Below, in pieces: positions 24,619 to 34,696 of a DNA stretch of 34,696 nucleotides (the first letter of the stretch is position 1; every line of letters begins with the position of its first letter). This DNA is from Mycobacteriales bacterium (lineage in GTDB: Bacteria > Actinomycetota > Actinomycetes > JAFAQI01), in NCBI GenBank assembly GCA_035550055.1, contig DASZRO010000081.1:1-34696 (forward strand). The letters run 5' to 3'. Under the pieces are notes generated by a model. It searched no databases. It saw only the letters and a list, made by a program, of their open reading frames with translations, and was not told where the DNA came from. The position numbers and the translations under genes were made by a program.

Positions 24619-25046
24619 CCGCTCGGTTCGAAGATCACCACGGGGATCTCGCGGGTGGTCTTGTTCTGGTACTCGCCGTAGAAGGCGTGGGCGGCGACCA
24701 CCTTCGGCCACAGCTCCGCGCGTTCCTGCGGGTCGGCCACCCGGGCGTGCATGGTGCGGGTGCGGCCCTCGACGGTGAGCTCGACGGTGCCGTTCGCGCG
24801 GATGTTCCGGCACCACTGCGGCTCCCGGTCGTCGCCACCGAACGACGCGATCAGGATCACCGTCTCGCCGAGCTGGAGCGGCGTCGTGGCCATGATGGTG
24901 CGCGGCAGTCCGCTGGTCCGGCCGGTCGTCGTCAGCTTCACCATCGGCATCCCGCGGCCGCGGTGGAACAGCCGCCCGCCGGTCGCGCTGAACAGGGCGG
25001 TGTGCAGTCGGGTCCCGTAGCGGTAGACCAGGTCTTTGGCGGGCAC
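24615..25046 (-). CDS. Deazaflavin (F420)-dependent nitroreductase family protein
   Basis: The 143-residue split-barrel protein is of the Ddn type: MPMVKLTTTGRTSGLPRTIMA, then VILIASFGGDDREPQWCRNIRANG, then a C-terminal FYGEYQNKTTREIPVVIFEP. Such proteins bind F420 and reduce quinones or nitro compounds at the membrane. I chose GTG at 25046 because GAGGAT ends six bases upstream, following the pattern of this window; ATG at 25064 would give 149 residues and cannot be excluded. It is divergent from the P450 gene. Confidence 0.85.
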   Translation of the reverse strand: MPAKDLVYRYGTRLHTALFSATGGRLFHRGRGMPMVKLTTTGRTSGLPRTIMATTPLQLGETVILIASFGGDDREPQWCRNIRANGTVELTVEGRTRTMHARVADPQERAELWPKVVAAHAFYGEYQNKTTREIPVVIFEPSG

Positions 25047-25052
25047 GACAGC

Positions 25053-25058
25053 ATCCTC
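25053..25058 (-). promoter_or_regulatory. Candidate -10 element of the nitroreductase gene
   Basis: GAGGAT on the minus strand stands six bases (GCTGTC) before the GTG at 25046. If correct, the in-frame ATG at 25064 lies upstream of the transcript start. Confidence 0.35.
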
Positions 25059-25100
25059 GCGCATGATCCAATCCGGCATGCGACGCGCTGGGCGCGGGGA

Positions 25101-25106
25101 TACGGT
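25101..25106 (+). promoter_or_regulatory. Candidate -10 element of the cytochrome P450 gene
   Basis: TACGGT stands six bases (TTCGCT) before the ATG at 25113. There is no Shine-Dalgarno, so the mRNA is probably leaderless. Confidence 0.55.
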
Positions 25107-25112
25107 TTCGCT

Positions 25113-26332
<1,220 letters not shown>

Positions 26333-26336
<4 letters not shown>

Positions 26337-26887
26337 CGGTGACCAGCCTCGCCGGCAAGCTTCTGGTCGCCAGCCCCACGCTTCGGGCACCGGAGTTCTT
26401 CCGGAGTGTCATCGCATTGCTCGAGCACAACGACGACGGCGCGCTTGGGTTGATCATCAACCGGCCCGGCGACGCATCGCTGCTCGACGTCGTACCTCCG
26501 GTCGCCGACATCGCCAGCGCGCCCGCCGTCGTGTTCAGCGGGGGGCCGGTGCAGCCGGAGATCGCCATCGCGCTCGGCGTCACCGACGGGTCGTCGAGCG
26601 CGGGCTGGCGCCCCATCGTCGGGCCACTGGTCACCGTCGACCTCGACTTCGACCCCGCGATGCTCGCCGCGTCGCTGCGCGAGCTGCGTGTGTTCGCCGG
26701 TTACGCCGGGTGGTCGGGCGGGCAGTTGGAAGCAGAGATCGCCGACGGTGCGTGGTACGTCGTCGAGCGGTTGCCGGAGGACACCTTCGCCCTGTCTCCC
26801 GACCGGTTGTGGGCGCAGGTGCTGCGACGGCAGCCGTGGCCGCTGTCGGTGGTCTCGACCTATCCCGTCGACCCGTCGATGAACTGA
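26333..26887 (+). CDS. UPF0301 (YqgE/AlgH) family protein
   Basis: The 184-residue protein shows the family hallmarks LAGKLLVASPTL, FFRSVIALLEHNDDGALGLIINRP, VVFSGGPVQPE, LRVFAGYAGWSGGQLEAEI and WAQVLRR near the end. It is cytosolic and its biochemical role is not established. ATG overlaps the P450 stop (ATGA), so the two are translationally coupled. The length is normal for the family. Confidence 0.93.
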
Positions 26888-26894
26888 GGCTGCA

Positions 26895-27824
26895 GTGCCC
26901 AACGAGACCGACCGCCCGAGCGGCGAGCAGTACGTCATCCGCCACGGCGTGCAGGAGGCGGTGGCGGTCGAGGTCGGCGGGGGGCTGCGGACCTACCGCA
27001 TCGGGGACCGCGACGTGCTGGACGGGTACGCCGCGGACGCGATGTGTGACGGCGCGCGCTGCCAGACGCTCGTCCCGTGGCCGAACCGGGTGCAGGACGG
27101 CAGGTGGACCTGGCAAGGCACCCCGCAGCAGCTGGCGCTGACCGAGCCGGAGCAGCACAACGCGATCCACGGCCTGGTGCGCTGGTTGTCCTGGCATGTC
27201 GTCGAGCACGTCGAGTCGTCAGTGACCTTGCGCTGCCGGTCGATGCCACAGCCGGGTTACCCGTGGCAGCTCGAGGTCACCAACCAGTGGTCGCTCGGCG
27301 AGGAAGGGCTGACCGTCGACACGACGATTCGCAACGCGAGCGCCACGGCCGCGCCGGTGGCCGCGGGTTTCCATCCCTACCTCACGGTCGGCACCGCCAC
27401 GATCGACGAGGCACTGCTCACCATCCCCGCCGCGACCCGGCTGCTGACCGGGGCGCAGCAGATCCCGACCGGCACCGAGCCGGTCGCCGGCACGGCGTAC
27501 GACTTCACCTCGGCCCGGCCGATAGGCGATCTGGAGATCGACCACACCTATGCCGACCTCGATCGGGATGCCGACGGCAAGGCCCGGCTGCACCTGGCGG
27601 CTGCGGACGGGTCGGCCGCCGTCACGGTGTGGGTCGCCGCCGCCTACCCCTATCTGGAGATCTTCACCGGCGACGCGCTGCCCGACCCGGCCCGGCGCCG
27701 CCGCGGGCTGGGCGTCGAGCCGATGTCGGCGCCCCCCAACGCGATGGCAAGCGGTGAGTCGCTCGTCACGGTCGAGCCGGGTGGCGAGTGGCGTGGCGCC
27801 TGGGGCATCGTCCCGGCGAGCTGA
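26895..27824 (+). CDS. Aldose 1-epimerase family protein
   Basis: The 309-residue galactose-mutarotase-like protein has NRVQDGRWTWQG, the catalytic-type His in HNAIHGLVRWLSW, a second His in AAGFHPYLTVG, and late EPMSAPPNAMASG. It would interconvert alpha and beta anomers of an aldose or a related phospho-sugar. The start is GTG at 26895, seven bases after the previous stop, with a weak TGAGG upstream. It is probably in the same unit as the P450 and YqgE genes. Confidence 0.9.
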   Translation: MPNETDRPSGEQYVIRHGVQEAVAVEVGGGLRTYRIGDRDVLDGYAADAMCDGARCQTLVPWPNRVQDGRWTWQGTPQQLALTEPEQHNAIHGLVRWLSWHVVEHVESSVTLRCRSMPQPGYPWQLEVTNQWSLGEEGLTVDTTIRNASATAAPVAAGFHPYLTVGTATIDEALLTIPAATRLLTGAQQIPTGTEPVAGTAYDFTSARPIGDLEIDHTYADLDRDADGKARLHLAAADGSAAVTVWVAAAYPYLEIFTGDALPDPARRRRGLGVEPMSAPPNAMASGESLVTVEPGGEWRGAWGIVPAS

Positions 27825-27837
27825 CCGGACGTCGAGC

Positions 27838-29478
27838 ATGGTGGTGGATCGGATCGCGTCGATGGGGTACGGCGCGGCGCGTGGCGGCTGGAACGCCGCC
27901 GCGGTGGCACACCGGATCGGGTTGACCTCGCTGATCCGCCCGGACCGCCTGGTCGGCATGGCCGCCGCGATGCGACGGTGGGGACGGACTCCCGCCGGCC
28001 TGTACGCCGCCAACGCGGCGCGCGACCCGCAGGCGATCGCGGTGATCGACGAGCGCGAAGCCGTCACGTTCGCCGACATCGACCGGCGCAGCAGCATGGT
28101 CGCCGCGGCGCTCGCGGACAAGGGGGTCGGGCCGGGCGACGCGGTCGCGCTTCTGGCCCGCAACTCCGCGGCGTTCGTGATCGCCTTGGTCGCCATCTCG
28201 AAGGTCGGTGCCGACACGCTCTACGCCAACACCGGCTTCGCCGGGCCGCAGCTCGGCGAGGTGCTCGAAAGCGAGAACGCAGCCGCGGTCATCGCCGACG
28301 ACGAGTTCGCCGCCATCGTGGACGAGCACGCCGGCTCGCGGCCGGTGCTGTGGGCGTGGGACGAGGCGAACGACGCGCCGCCGGACAGCGTCGCCGGCAT
28401 CGTCGCGGCCGCCCGGGGTGCGGTCCCCGACCTGCCCTCGCCGGGTGTCGAGGGGCGTCACGTGATCCTGACCAGCGGCACCACCGGGAAGCCCAAGGGA
28501 GCCGCCCGCAGCTCACCGACCGCGCTGTCCAGCCTGGTGAGCTCGGTGTCGTTCCTCGCTGCGATCCCGTACCGGGCGAACGGCGTCACCGTCCTCGCCG
28601 CTCCCGCCTTTCACGCGTGGGGACTGGGCAACCTCACCATCGGCATGATCCTTCGATCCACGTTCGTGATGACACGGCGCTTCGACCCGGCCGTGACCCT
28701 CGGGCTGGTCGAGGAGCACCGCGCCGACACCATCGCGGCGGTCCCCGTGATGTGCCAGCGGATGCTTGACGTCGAGGTCACTCCCGACACCTCGAGCCTG
28801 CGGATCGTCGCGCTGTCCGGCTCGGCGCTCGCCCCGACGCTGGCGACGCGGTTCATGGACCGGTTCGGTGACGTGCTCTACAGCCTCTACGGCTCCACCG
28901 AGATCGCCTACGTCAGCGTCGCCGGGCCGAAGGATCTGCGCGAGGCACCGACCACCGCCGGCCGGGTGTTGCAGGGCGTGACGGTCCGGATCGTCGACGA
29001 GGACGGCGACGACGTCCCGGCGGGAGAGGTCGGCCGGATCTTTGCCGGCAGCGGGATGTCCTTCGAGGGCTACACCAGCGGTGAGGACAAGGCGCGGCTG
29101 GGGAAGCTGGCCTCGATCGGCGACGTCGGCCGGATCGGGCCGGACGGCCGGCTCTACGTCGAAGGACGCGACGACGACATGATCGTCTCGGGCGGCGAGA
29201 ACGTGTTCCCGGCCGAGGTTGAGGACGTGCTGCACGGCCATCCCGACGTGGCCGACGTCGTCGTGGTCGGCGTGGCCGACGACACGTTCGGGCAGGCGCT
29301 CGTCGCGCACGTGGTCCTGCGCGACGGCGCGGATGCCTCCGCGGCCGACCTGCGGGCGCACGTCAAGCAGCGGCTGGCGAACTACAAGGTGCCGCGACAG
29401 GTCGAGTTCCACGACCAGCTGCCGCGCAACGAGACCGGGAAGGTGCTCAAGACGCGATTGGCTGCCCCGTCAGCCTGA
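27838..29478 (+). CDS. AMP-dependent acyl-CoA synthetase/ligase
   Basis: This 546-residue member of the ANL superfamily has the P-loop ILTSGTTGKPKG, YGSTEIA, the GDVGRIGPDGRLYVEGRDDDMI hinge region, and C-terminal LPRNETGKVLKTRL with the adenylation Lys. It would activate a carboxylic acid, probably a fatty or aromatic acid, as acyl-AMP and then acyl-CoA. The N-terminal 45 residues are Ala/Arg-rich and precede the typical start of the fold. The ATG at 27838 is 13 bp after the epimerase stop. The 3' end overlaps convergent pncA by 32 bp. Confidence 0.93.
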   Translation: MVVDRIASMGYGAARGGWNAAAVAHRIGLTSLIRPDRLVGMAAAMRRWGRTPAGLYAANAARDPQAIAVIDEREAVTFADIDRRSSMVAAALADKGVGPGDAVALLARNSAAFVIALVAISKVGADTLYANTGFAGPQLGEVLESENAAAVIADDEFAAIVDEHAGSRPVLWAWDEANDAPPDSVAGIVAAARGAVPDLPSPGVEGRHVILTSGTTGKPKGAARSSPTALSSLVSSVSFLAAIPYRANGVTVLAAPAFHAWGLGNLTIGMILRSTFVMTRRFDPAVTLGLVEEHRADTIAAVPVMCQRMLDVEVTPDTSSLRIVALSGSALAPTLATRFMDRFGDVLYSLYGSTEIAYVSVAGPKDLREAPTTAGRVLQGVTVRIVDEDGDDVPAGEVGRIFAGSGMSFEGYTSGEDKARLGKLASIGDVGRIGPDGRLYVEGRDDDMIVSGGENVFPAEVEDVLHGHPDVADVVVVGVADDTFGQALVAHVVLRDGADASAADLRAHVKQRLANYKVPRQVEFHDQLPRNETGKVLKTRLAAPSA

Positions 29479-30016
29479 CGCCGGCGGCCCGCAGCTGCTC
29501 CAGGGCGGCCTCGACGGTCTCCGGCGCGACGCCTGCGGTGTGGTCGAGCAGCACGGTGGTGGCGAATCCCTCGGCTGCCGCGTCCAGGGCGGTCGCGCGC
29601 ACGCAGTGGTCGGTGGCGATCCCGACGACGTCGACCGAGTCGACGTCGTGGGCGCGCAGCCAGTCCGCAAGCCCGGCACCGTCCGGCCCGGTTCCCTCGA
29701 AGCCGCTGTACGCCGCCCGGTAGGCGCCCTTGTCGAAGACCGCGTCGATCCGCTGGGTGTCCAGCGCCGGGTGGAACTGCGCGCCCGCCGTACCGGCGAC
29801 GCAGTGGGCCGGCCAGCTCTCGACGTAGTCCGGGTGATCCGAGAAGTGCTCACCCGGGTCGCGGTGCGCGTCACGCGTGGCCACCACGAGCGGGTAGTCC
29901 GCGCCGGTGAGCAACGTGCTGATCCCCGCCGCGACGGCCGCACCGCCCGACACCGCGAGGGACCCGCCCTCGCAGAAGTCGTTCTGCACGTCGACCACGA
30001 TCAGTGCCCGCTTCAT
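29447..30016 (-). CDS. pncA: Nicotinamidase
   Basis: PncA hydrolyses nicotinamide to nicotinate and ammonia. The 189-residue protein has ALIVVDVQNDFCEGGSL (catalytic Asp and first metal ligand region), TRDAHRDPGEHF (metal His), a Lys in VFDKGAY and the nucleophile Cys in GIATDHCVRATALDA. This is the full Asp-Lys-Cys set. ATG overlaps the stop of pncB (ATGA), so the salvage steps are made together. Confidence 0.95.
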   Translation of the reverse strand: MKRALIVVDVQNDFCEGGSLAVSGGAAVAAGISTLLTGADYPLVVATRDAHRDPGEHFSDHPDYVESWPAHCVAGTAGAQFHPALDTQRIDAVFDKGAYRAAYSGFEGTGPDGAGLADWLRAHDVDSVDVVGIATDHCVRATALDAAAEGFATTVLLDHTAGVAPETVEAALEQLRAAGVRLTGQPIAS

Positions 30017-31305
30017 GGCGCGATTCTTTCCCAGACGGTCTCGATCGCCGGCTCGCCGGGGGAGAGCTTCATCGCGTGCAGCGGCAGCTCCGCGCACGAG
30101 CGCCGGCAGCGGGCGCGAGCCCCGTCGAGATCGGTGTCGGCGACGACCGCCCCGTCGCGCACCACCGGTTGCTGCAGCGCACGCTCGCCGTCGACGGTGT
30201 CGCCCGCGGTGAAGCGGAGCACTTCTGCGACCGCCTTGCCGTGGACGATCCGGCGAAACGCAGACTTGCGGCCGCCGGTCGACGTCTTGCCGGCCGACCG
30301 CTTCTCGACCTCGGCCCAGTCGCCGGCGTCGTCCTTGCGGCAGACCAGCTTGTAGACGAAGCCCGCGGTCGGGGTGCCGCTTCCGGTCACCAGCGACGTG
30401 CCGACGCCGTAGCCGTCCACCGGAGCGGAGGCGAGGCCGGCAATCGCGTACTCGTCGAGGTCGCTGGTCACCACGATGCGCGTGCTCGTGGCGCCGAGTG
30501 AGTCCAGCAGCGCACGGGCGTCCCGGGCCTGGGTCGGCAGGTCGCCGGAGTCGAGCCGGACCGCGCCGAGCTCGGGGCCGGCGACCTCGATCGCGGCGCG
30601 GATCCCGGCCTCGACGTCATAGGTGTCGACCAGCAACGTCGTACCCACACCGAGCGCGTCCACCTGAGCGCGGAACGCCGCGCGCTCGTCGTCGTGGACG
30701 AGGGTGAAGGCGTGCGCCGCGGTCCCGGTCGTCGGGATTCCCCATCGCCGCCCGGCGGCGAGGTTGGAGGTTGCGGTGAACCCACCGATGTAGGCGGCAC
30801 GTGCGCTGGCGATCGCGGCTTCCTCGTGAGTACGCCGTGAGCCCATCTCGATGCACGGCCGACCGGCGGCGGCGTTGACCATCCGTACCGCGGCGGTCGC
30901 GACGGCGCTGTCATGGTTGAGGATCGACAGCACCAGAGTCTCGAGGACCACGCACTCGGCAAAGCCGCCTTCGACGGTGAGCACCGGCGAGCCCGGGAAG
31001 TACACCTCGCCTTCCGGGTAGGCGTCGATCGAGCCGGAGAACCGGTAGCTCGTCAGCCAGTCCCGGGTGGTGGCGTCGATCACGCCTGCGGCCTGCAGGA
31101 AGCCGAGGGCGTCGTTGTCGAAGGTGAACTCCGGCAACACCTCGGCCAGCCGGCCGAGTCCTGCGACGACGGCATAGCGACGGCGGCCGGGAAGCGACCG
31201 GGCGAACACTTCGAACACGCATCGCCGGTCCGCCGCCCCGCTGCGCAGGGCCGCCTCGACCATGGTGAGCTCGTACTGGTCGGTGAGCAGCGCCGGGCTG
31301 GTCAC
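30013..31305 (-). CDS. pncB: Nicotinate phosphoribosyltransferase
   Basis: PncB makes nicotinate mononucleotide from nicotinate and PRPP, using the product of PncA for NAD salvage. The 430-residue protein contains LLTDQYELTMVEAAL, LNHDSAVATAAVRMV, EMGSRRTHEEAA, TLLVDTYDVEAGIRAA, VRLDSGDL and VTSDLDEY, matching the family throughout. The start is GTG at 31305, overlapping the stop of the EamA gene (GTGA). A longer open frame upstream is antisense noise. The mycobacterial equivalent pncB1 also neighbours clpS. Confidence 0.95.
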   Translation of the reverse strand: MTSPALLTDQYELTMVEAALRSGAADRRCVFEVFARSLPGRRRYAVVAGLGRLAEVLPEFTFDNDALGFLQAAGVIDATTRDWLTSYRFSGSIDAYPEGEVYFPGSPVLTVEGGFAECVVLETLVLSILNHDSAVATAAVRMVNAAAGRPCIEMGSRRTHEEAAIASARAAYIGGFTATSNLAAGRRWGIPTTGTAAHAFTLVHDDERAAFRAQVDALGVGTTLLVDTYDVEAGIRAAIEVAGPELGAVRLDSGDLPTQARDARALLDSLGATSTRIVVTSDLDEYAIAGLASAPVDGYGVGTSLVTGSGTPTAGFVYKLVCRKDDAGDWAEVEKRSAGKTSTGGRKSAFRRIVHGKAVAEVLRFTAGDTVDGERALQQPVVRDGAVVADTDLDGARARCRRSCAELPLHAMKLSPGEPAIETVWERIAP

Positions 31306-32276
31306 GACCGGATCTCGTCCGCGACCGGCTGCGCGTCCGGAACCGGCGGTGTTGCGACGGTGGGTTGCGGCCGGCGCAGCATGAGGATCACGCCGAGCAC
31401 GACGGCGACTGTAGCCGCCGCGGAACGCACCGTGAACGCTTCGCCGAGCAGCACCGCCCCGAGCGCGACGGCGACGACCGGGTTGACGAAGGCGTACGTC
31501 GTGACCAGCGACAGCCGGGCGTTGCGCAGCAGCCACACGTAGGCGGTGTAGGCGACCATCGAGCCGGCGACGACGAGCCAGCCGAACGCGAGCCAGGCGC
31601 GGTAGTTGACCGCGGCGAGGTGCAGGTCCCCGAACTCGCCGGTCAGTGCGGCGCTCACCAGGCAGCCGATCCCGCCGCAGAGCATCTCCATCCCGGTGGT
31701 GACGAGCGGCCGCCGTGCGGTCGGCGCGTCCTGTGACCACACCGACCCGGCGGCCCAGCTGAGCGCGGCGACGACGACGATGACCACTCCCGAGACGCTG
31801 GCCCGGCCGCTGCCGGAGCCCACGACCAGCGCGGCGACGCCGGCGAATCCCAACGCCAGCCCACACAGATGGAAGCGGGTCACGCGCTCCCGGCCCAGCG
31901 CGGCGGCGAACAGGGCAGCCCAGATCGGGACGGTCGCGACGACCACCGCCGCGACGCCGGACGGGATGCGCTTCTCGGCGACGCTCACCAGCCCGTTGCC
32001 GCCGAACGGCAACGCGAGCCCGATCACCGCGGCCGCTCCCCACTGCTTCCAGCCCAGCCGGTCGGCCAGGCCGTCGGGCGCCGGCTTCGTGATCGTGAAG
32101 GCGAGCATCAGCAGGCCGGCGAGGACGAACCGGGCGCCGGCGAGGACCAGCGGCGGGATGGCGGCGCCGTGGCTCGGGTGGACCGCGACCCGGATGGCGA
32201 GGTAGGTCGAGCCCCACAGGACGTAGACCAGCCACAGGGACAGCCACACCCGCGAGCTCGACGGCTGTTCTCCCAT
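31302..32276 (-). CDS. EamA/DMT family transporter
   Basis: This 324-residue inner-membrane protein has ten predicted helices in two EamA repeats: [13 protein letters not shown] starts the first, and [13 protein letters not shown] opens the second. It belongs to the drug/metabolite transporter group that includes RhaT/YedA-like exporters. It is first in an operon with pncB and pncA, each junction overlapping by 4 bp, so uptake or efflux of a pyridine such as nicotinamide or nicotinate is an attractive but unproven idea. The ATG at 32276 follows TAGGGT by six bases. Confidence 0.9.
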   Translation of the reverse strand: MGEQPSSSRVWLSLWLVYVLWGSTYLAIRVAVHPSHGAAIPPLVLAGARFVLAGLLMLAFTITKPAPDGLADRLGWKQWGAAAVIGLALPFGGNGLVSVAEKRIPSGVAAVVVATVPIWAALFAAALGRERVTRFHLCGLALGFAGVAALVVGSGSGRASVSGVVIVVVAALSWAAGSVWSQDAPTARRPLVTTGMEMLCGGIGCLVSAALTGEFGDLHLAAVNYRAWLAFGWLVVAGSMVAYTAYVWLLRNARLSLVTTYAFVNPVVAVALGAVLLGEAFTVRSAAATVAVVLGVILMLRRPQPTVATPPVPDAQPVADEIRS

Positions 32277-32282
32277 TCCTCG

Positions 32283-32288
32283 ACCCTA
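32283..32288 (-). promoter_or_regulatory. Candidate -10 element of the EamA-pncB-pncA operon
   Basis: TAGGGT on the minus strand stands six bases (CGAGGA) before the ATG at 32276. It is back-to-back with the clpS promoter, with only 28 bp between the two hexamers. Confidence 0.6.
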
Positions 32289-32316
32289 CGAACCGCTCCC
32301 ACCGGTTTTCGGGGGC

Positions 32317-32322
32317 GATGAT
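32317..32322 (+). promoter_or_regulatory. Candidate -10 element of clpS
   Basis: GATGAT stands six bases before the ATG at 32329. The intervening GGAGGC looks like a ribosome site but sits one base from the start codon, too close to work as one. Confidence 0.45.
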
Positions 32323-32328
32323 GGAGGC

Positions 32329-32619
32329 ATGACGGCGCCGACCATCGAGCGCTCGCAGACCCCGGGCGCCTGGGAGACCGAGGACCCTGACCGGCCCTGG
32401 GTCACGATCGTCTGGAACGACCCGGTCAACCTCATGAGCTACGTGACCTGGGTGTTCCAGAAGCTCTTCGGCTACAGCCGCGACAAGGCGACGGCACTGA
32501 TGATGGACGTCCATCAGAAGGGCAAGGCGGCGGTGTCCACCGGGACGCGTGAACAGATGGAGCACGACGTCGCCCGGCTGCACGCGGCGGGGCTGTGGGC
32601 CACGCTGCAACAGGACTGA
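32329..32619 (+). CDS. clpS: ATP-dependent Clp protease adaptor ClpS
   Basis: ClpS hands N-degron substrates to the ClpC/ClpA unfoldase of the Clp protease. The 96-residue protein has [20 protein letters not shown] with the Asn-Asp pair of the binding pocket, then [22 protein letters not shown] and [10 protein letters not shown]. The length is normal for actinobacterial ClpS. It is divergent from the pncBA operon and followed by a DUF2017 gene eight bases later, the same order as M. tuberculosis Rv1331-Rv1332. Confidence 0.96.
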   Translation: MTAPTIERSQTPGAWETEDPDRPWVTIVWNDPVNLMSYVTWVFQKLFGYSRDKATALMMDVHQKGKAAVSTGTREQMEHDVARLHAAGLWATLQQD

Positions 32620-32627
32620 ACCGACAG

Positions 32628-33188
32628 ATGGGGAAGGTACGCCGGCGCGGCAGCGTCGTACGGGTCGAGCTGGAAGCGGGCGAGGTCGTCCTGCTCGCCA
32701 GCCTGGTCGGCCAGGTCCGTTCCCTGCTCGTCTCCGGGCTGCCGCAGGCCGCTGACGCCGACGACCCGCTGGCCGCGATCGTGGGGCTGCCCGCCGGCCC
32801 GCCCGCGACCCCCGACGACCCGGCGCTCGCCAGACTGCTTCCCGACGCCTACCGCGAGGACCCGGACGCCGCCGCGGAGTACCGCAGCCTCATGGAGGGC
32901 GACCTGCGCAGCCAGAAGGCGGCGGTCCTCCAGCGGGTGCTCGACGACCTGTCCGGGACCGGCGCGCGGCGCGGCGACGCGCAGCGCTTCGATTTGCCGG
33001 AGGAGGCGATCACCCCGTGGTTGTACGCGCTCACCGACGTACGGCTCACGCTGGGCACCCGCCTCGACGTGTCCGAGGACTGGGAGGCCGACCTCGGCCG
33101 TTTCGACCCGCAGTCGCCGCAGTTCGCGGGGTTCGCCGCCTACGACTGGCTGAGCTGGCTGCAGAACGCGATCATCGAAGCGGCCTAG
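32628..33188 (+). CDS. DUF2017 family protein
   Basis: The 186-residue cytosolic protein is helical: VVRVELEAGEVVLLASLVGQVRSLL at the start, LARLLPDAYREDPDAAAEYRSLME in the middle and FAAYDWLSWLQNAII at the end, the usual DUF2017 pattern. The function is not established. Its constant position after clpS in actinobacteria suggests a link to proteolysis or to the downstream sulfur genes. The ATG at 32628 is chosen over an upstream in-frame start inside clpS. Confidence 0.9.
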   Translation: MGKVRRRGSVVRVELEAGEVVLLASLVGQVRSLLVSGLPQAADADDPLAAIVGLPAGPPATPDDPALARLLPDAYREDPDAAAEYRSLMEGDLRSQKAAVLQRVLDDLSGTGARRGDAQRFDLPEEAITPWLYALTDVRLTLGTRLDVSEDWEADLGRFDPQSPQFAGFAAYDWLSWLQNAIIEAA

Positions 33189-33196
33189 CCACTCGG

Positions 33197-33202
33197 TAGC
33201 CT
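33197..33202 (+). promoter_or_regulatory. Candidate -10 element of mec
   Basis: TAGCCT stands six bases (CGCGCC) before the GTG at 33209. It suggests an internal promoter for the mec-cysO-cysM group separate from clpS. Confidence 0.6.
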
Positions 33203-33208
33203 CGCGCC

Positions 33209-33616
33209 GTGCTCCGGATCTCCCGTGATCTCTACGACGCGATCGTCGACCACGCCCGTCGCGACCACCCCGACGAGGCGTGCGGACTGCTGGCCGGCCC
33301 GGCCGGCAGTGACGCGCCGCAGCGGTTCGTCCCGATGCTCAACGCCGCCCGCTCGCCGACGTTCTACGAGTACGACTCGATGGAGCAGCTGCGGGTGTGG
33401 CGGGAGATGGACGAGCGCGACGAGGAGCCGGTCGTGATCTACCACTCGCACACCGCGACCGAGGCCTACCCGTCGCGGACCGACATCAGCCTCGCCGCGG
33501 AGCCGGGCGCCCACTACGTCCTCGTGTCCACCCGTGATCCCGACACGGTGGAGTTCCGCAGCTACCGGATCATCGACGGCGAGGTCACCGAGGAGCCGGT
33601 CGAGATCGCTGCCTGA
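33209..33616 (+). CDS. mec: Mec: JAMM/M67 metallopeptidase releasing cysteine from CysO
   Basis: The 135-residue JAB/MPN-domain protein has the zinc site Glu23 (HPDEACG) and H79-S-H81 ... S89-x-x-D92 (YHSHTATEAYPSRTD). In mycobacteria Mec cleaves the CysO-cysteine adduct to give free cysteine and recycled CysO. The two genes needed for that pathway, cysO and cysM, follow directly. GTG start with TAGCCT six bases upstream. Confidence 0.93.
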   Translation: MLRISRDLYDAIVDHARRDHPDEACGLLAGPAGSDAPQRFVPMLNAARSPTFYEYDSMEQLRVWREMDERDEEPVVIYHSHTATEAYPSRTDISLAAEPGAHYVLVSTRDPDTVEFRSYRIIDGEVTEEPVEIAA

Positions 33617-33660
33617 GCCAGGCGGCCAGCCCGGAATCAGTGGTCTCCCGGTCGTGTTGG

Positions 33661-33666
33661 GAGAAT
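33661..33666 (+). promoter_or_regulatory. Candidate -10 element of cysO
   Basis: GAGAAT stands six bases (GTGACC) before the ATG at 33673. No Shine-Dalgarno is seen. Confidence 0.45.
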
Positions 33667-33672
33667 GTGACC

Positions 33673-34696
<1,024 letters not shown>

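Noticed and set aside
32323-32328. GGAGGC before clpS as ribosome binding site
   Set aside because: It ends directly at the ATG, leaving no functional spacing.
30013-32610. Very long minus-strand frame extending pncB upstream to 32610
   Set aside because: Beyond 31305 it runs through the EamA gene and the clpS antisense in the wrong frame. The pncB fold begins right after the GTG at 31305.

Overview
The window is GC-rich, densely packed chromosomal DNA from an actinobacterium. The evidence is the base composition, the many GTG starts, the 4-base ATGA/GTGA gene overlaps, and the gene families present: a SigK/RskA pair, a DUF222-HNH protein, an F420-type nitroreductase, a CsoR-family sensor and the CysO/Mec/CysM set. 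I saw no prophage, insertion sequence, CRISPR array or rRNA. The only RNA gene recognised is a complete tmRNA. Gene order resembles three mycobacterial neighbourhoods that, from memory, are separate in M. tuberculosis: prfB-ftsEX-smpB, the sigK locus, and pncB-clpS-mec-cysO-cysM.

Region by region. 1-5.8 kb: a partial unknown gene diverges from prfB-ftsE-ftsX, a CtpA-type S41 protease, smpB and an amidohydrolase. 5.8-9 kb: a DUF222-HNH gene with a LexA box inside its promoter, a permease-CsoR operon with its own operator, then tmRNA (ssrA), the RNA partner of SmpB. 9-10.8 kb: a secreted esterase broken by a 1-base frameshift, a strong hairpin and a small cytosolic protein. 10.8-17.6 kb: five tightly overlapping lipid-modification genes (FAD oxidoreductase, DUF1365, two cyclopropane-synthase-like methyltransferases, DUF1295) divergent from an ECF sigma/anti-sigma pair. 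17.6-20.8 kb: an anchored extracytoplasmic protein, a Pro-rich mini-protein and an acyl-CoA oxidase-like enzyme. 20.9-24.6 kb: a short MscS-like channel, a MarR regulator, then a carboxymuconolactone-decarboxylase-like protein, an SDR and an unusual thioredoxin-fold protein. 24.6-29.5 kb: a Ddn-type nitroreductase, a cytochrome P450, YqgE, an aldose epimerase and an acyl-CoA ligase. 29.4-32.3 kb: an EamA transporter with pncB and pncA (nicotinamide salvage). 32.3-34.7 kb: clpS, a DUF2017 gene, mec, cysO and cysM (protein-thiocarboxylate cysteine synthesis; cysM runs off the end).

A signal running through the window is a hexamer of the form NANNNT (mostly TANNNT) ending 6-8 bases before the start codon of transcription-unit-leading genes. 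This suggests widespread leaderless mRNAs. In two cases the same promoter also carries a recognisable operator: LexA at the HNH gene and a CsoR-type palindrome at the permease operon. The best candidates for something little described are the CsoR-controlled permease, the SOS-controlled HNH gene, the sigK-linked lipid cluster with two divergent methyltransferases, and the CGC-motif redoxin.
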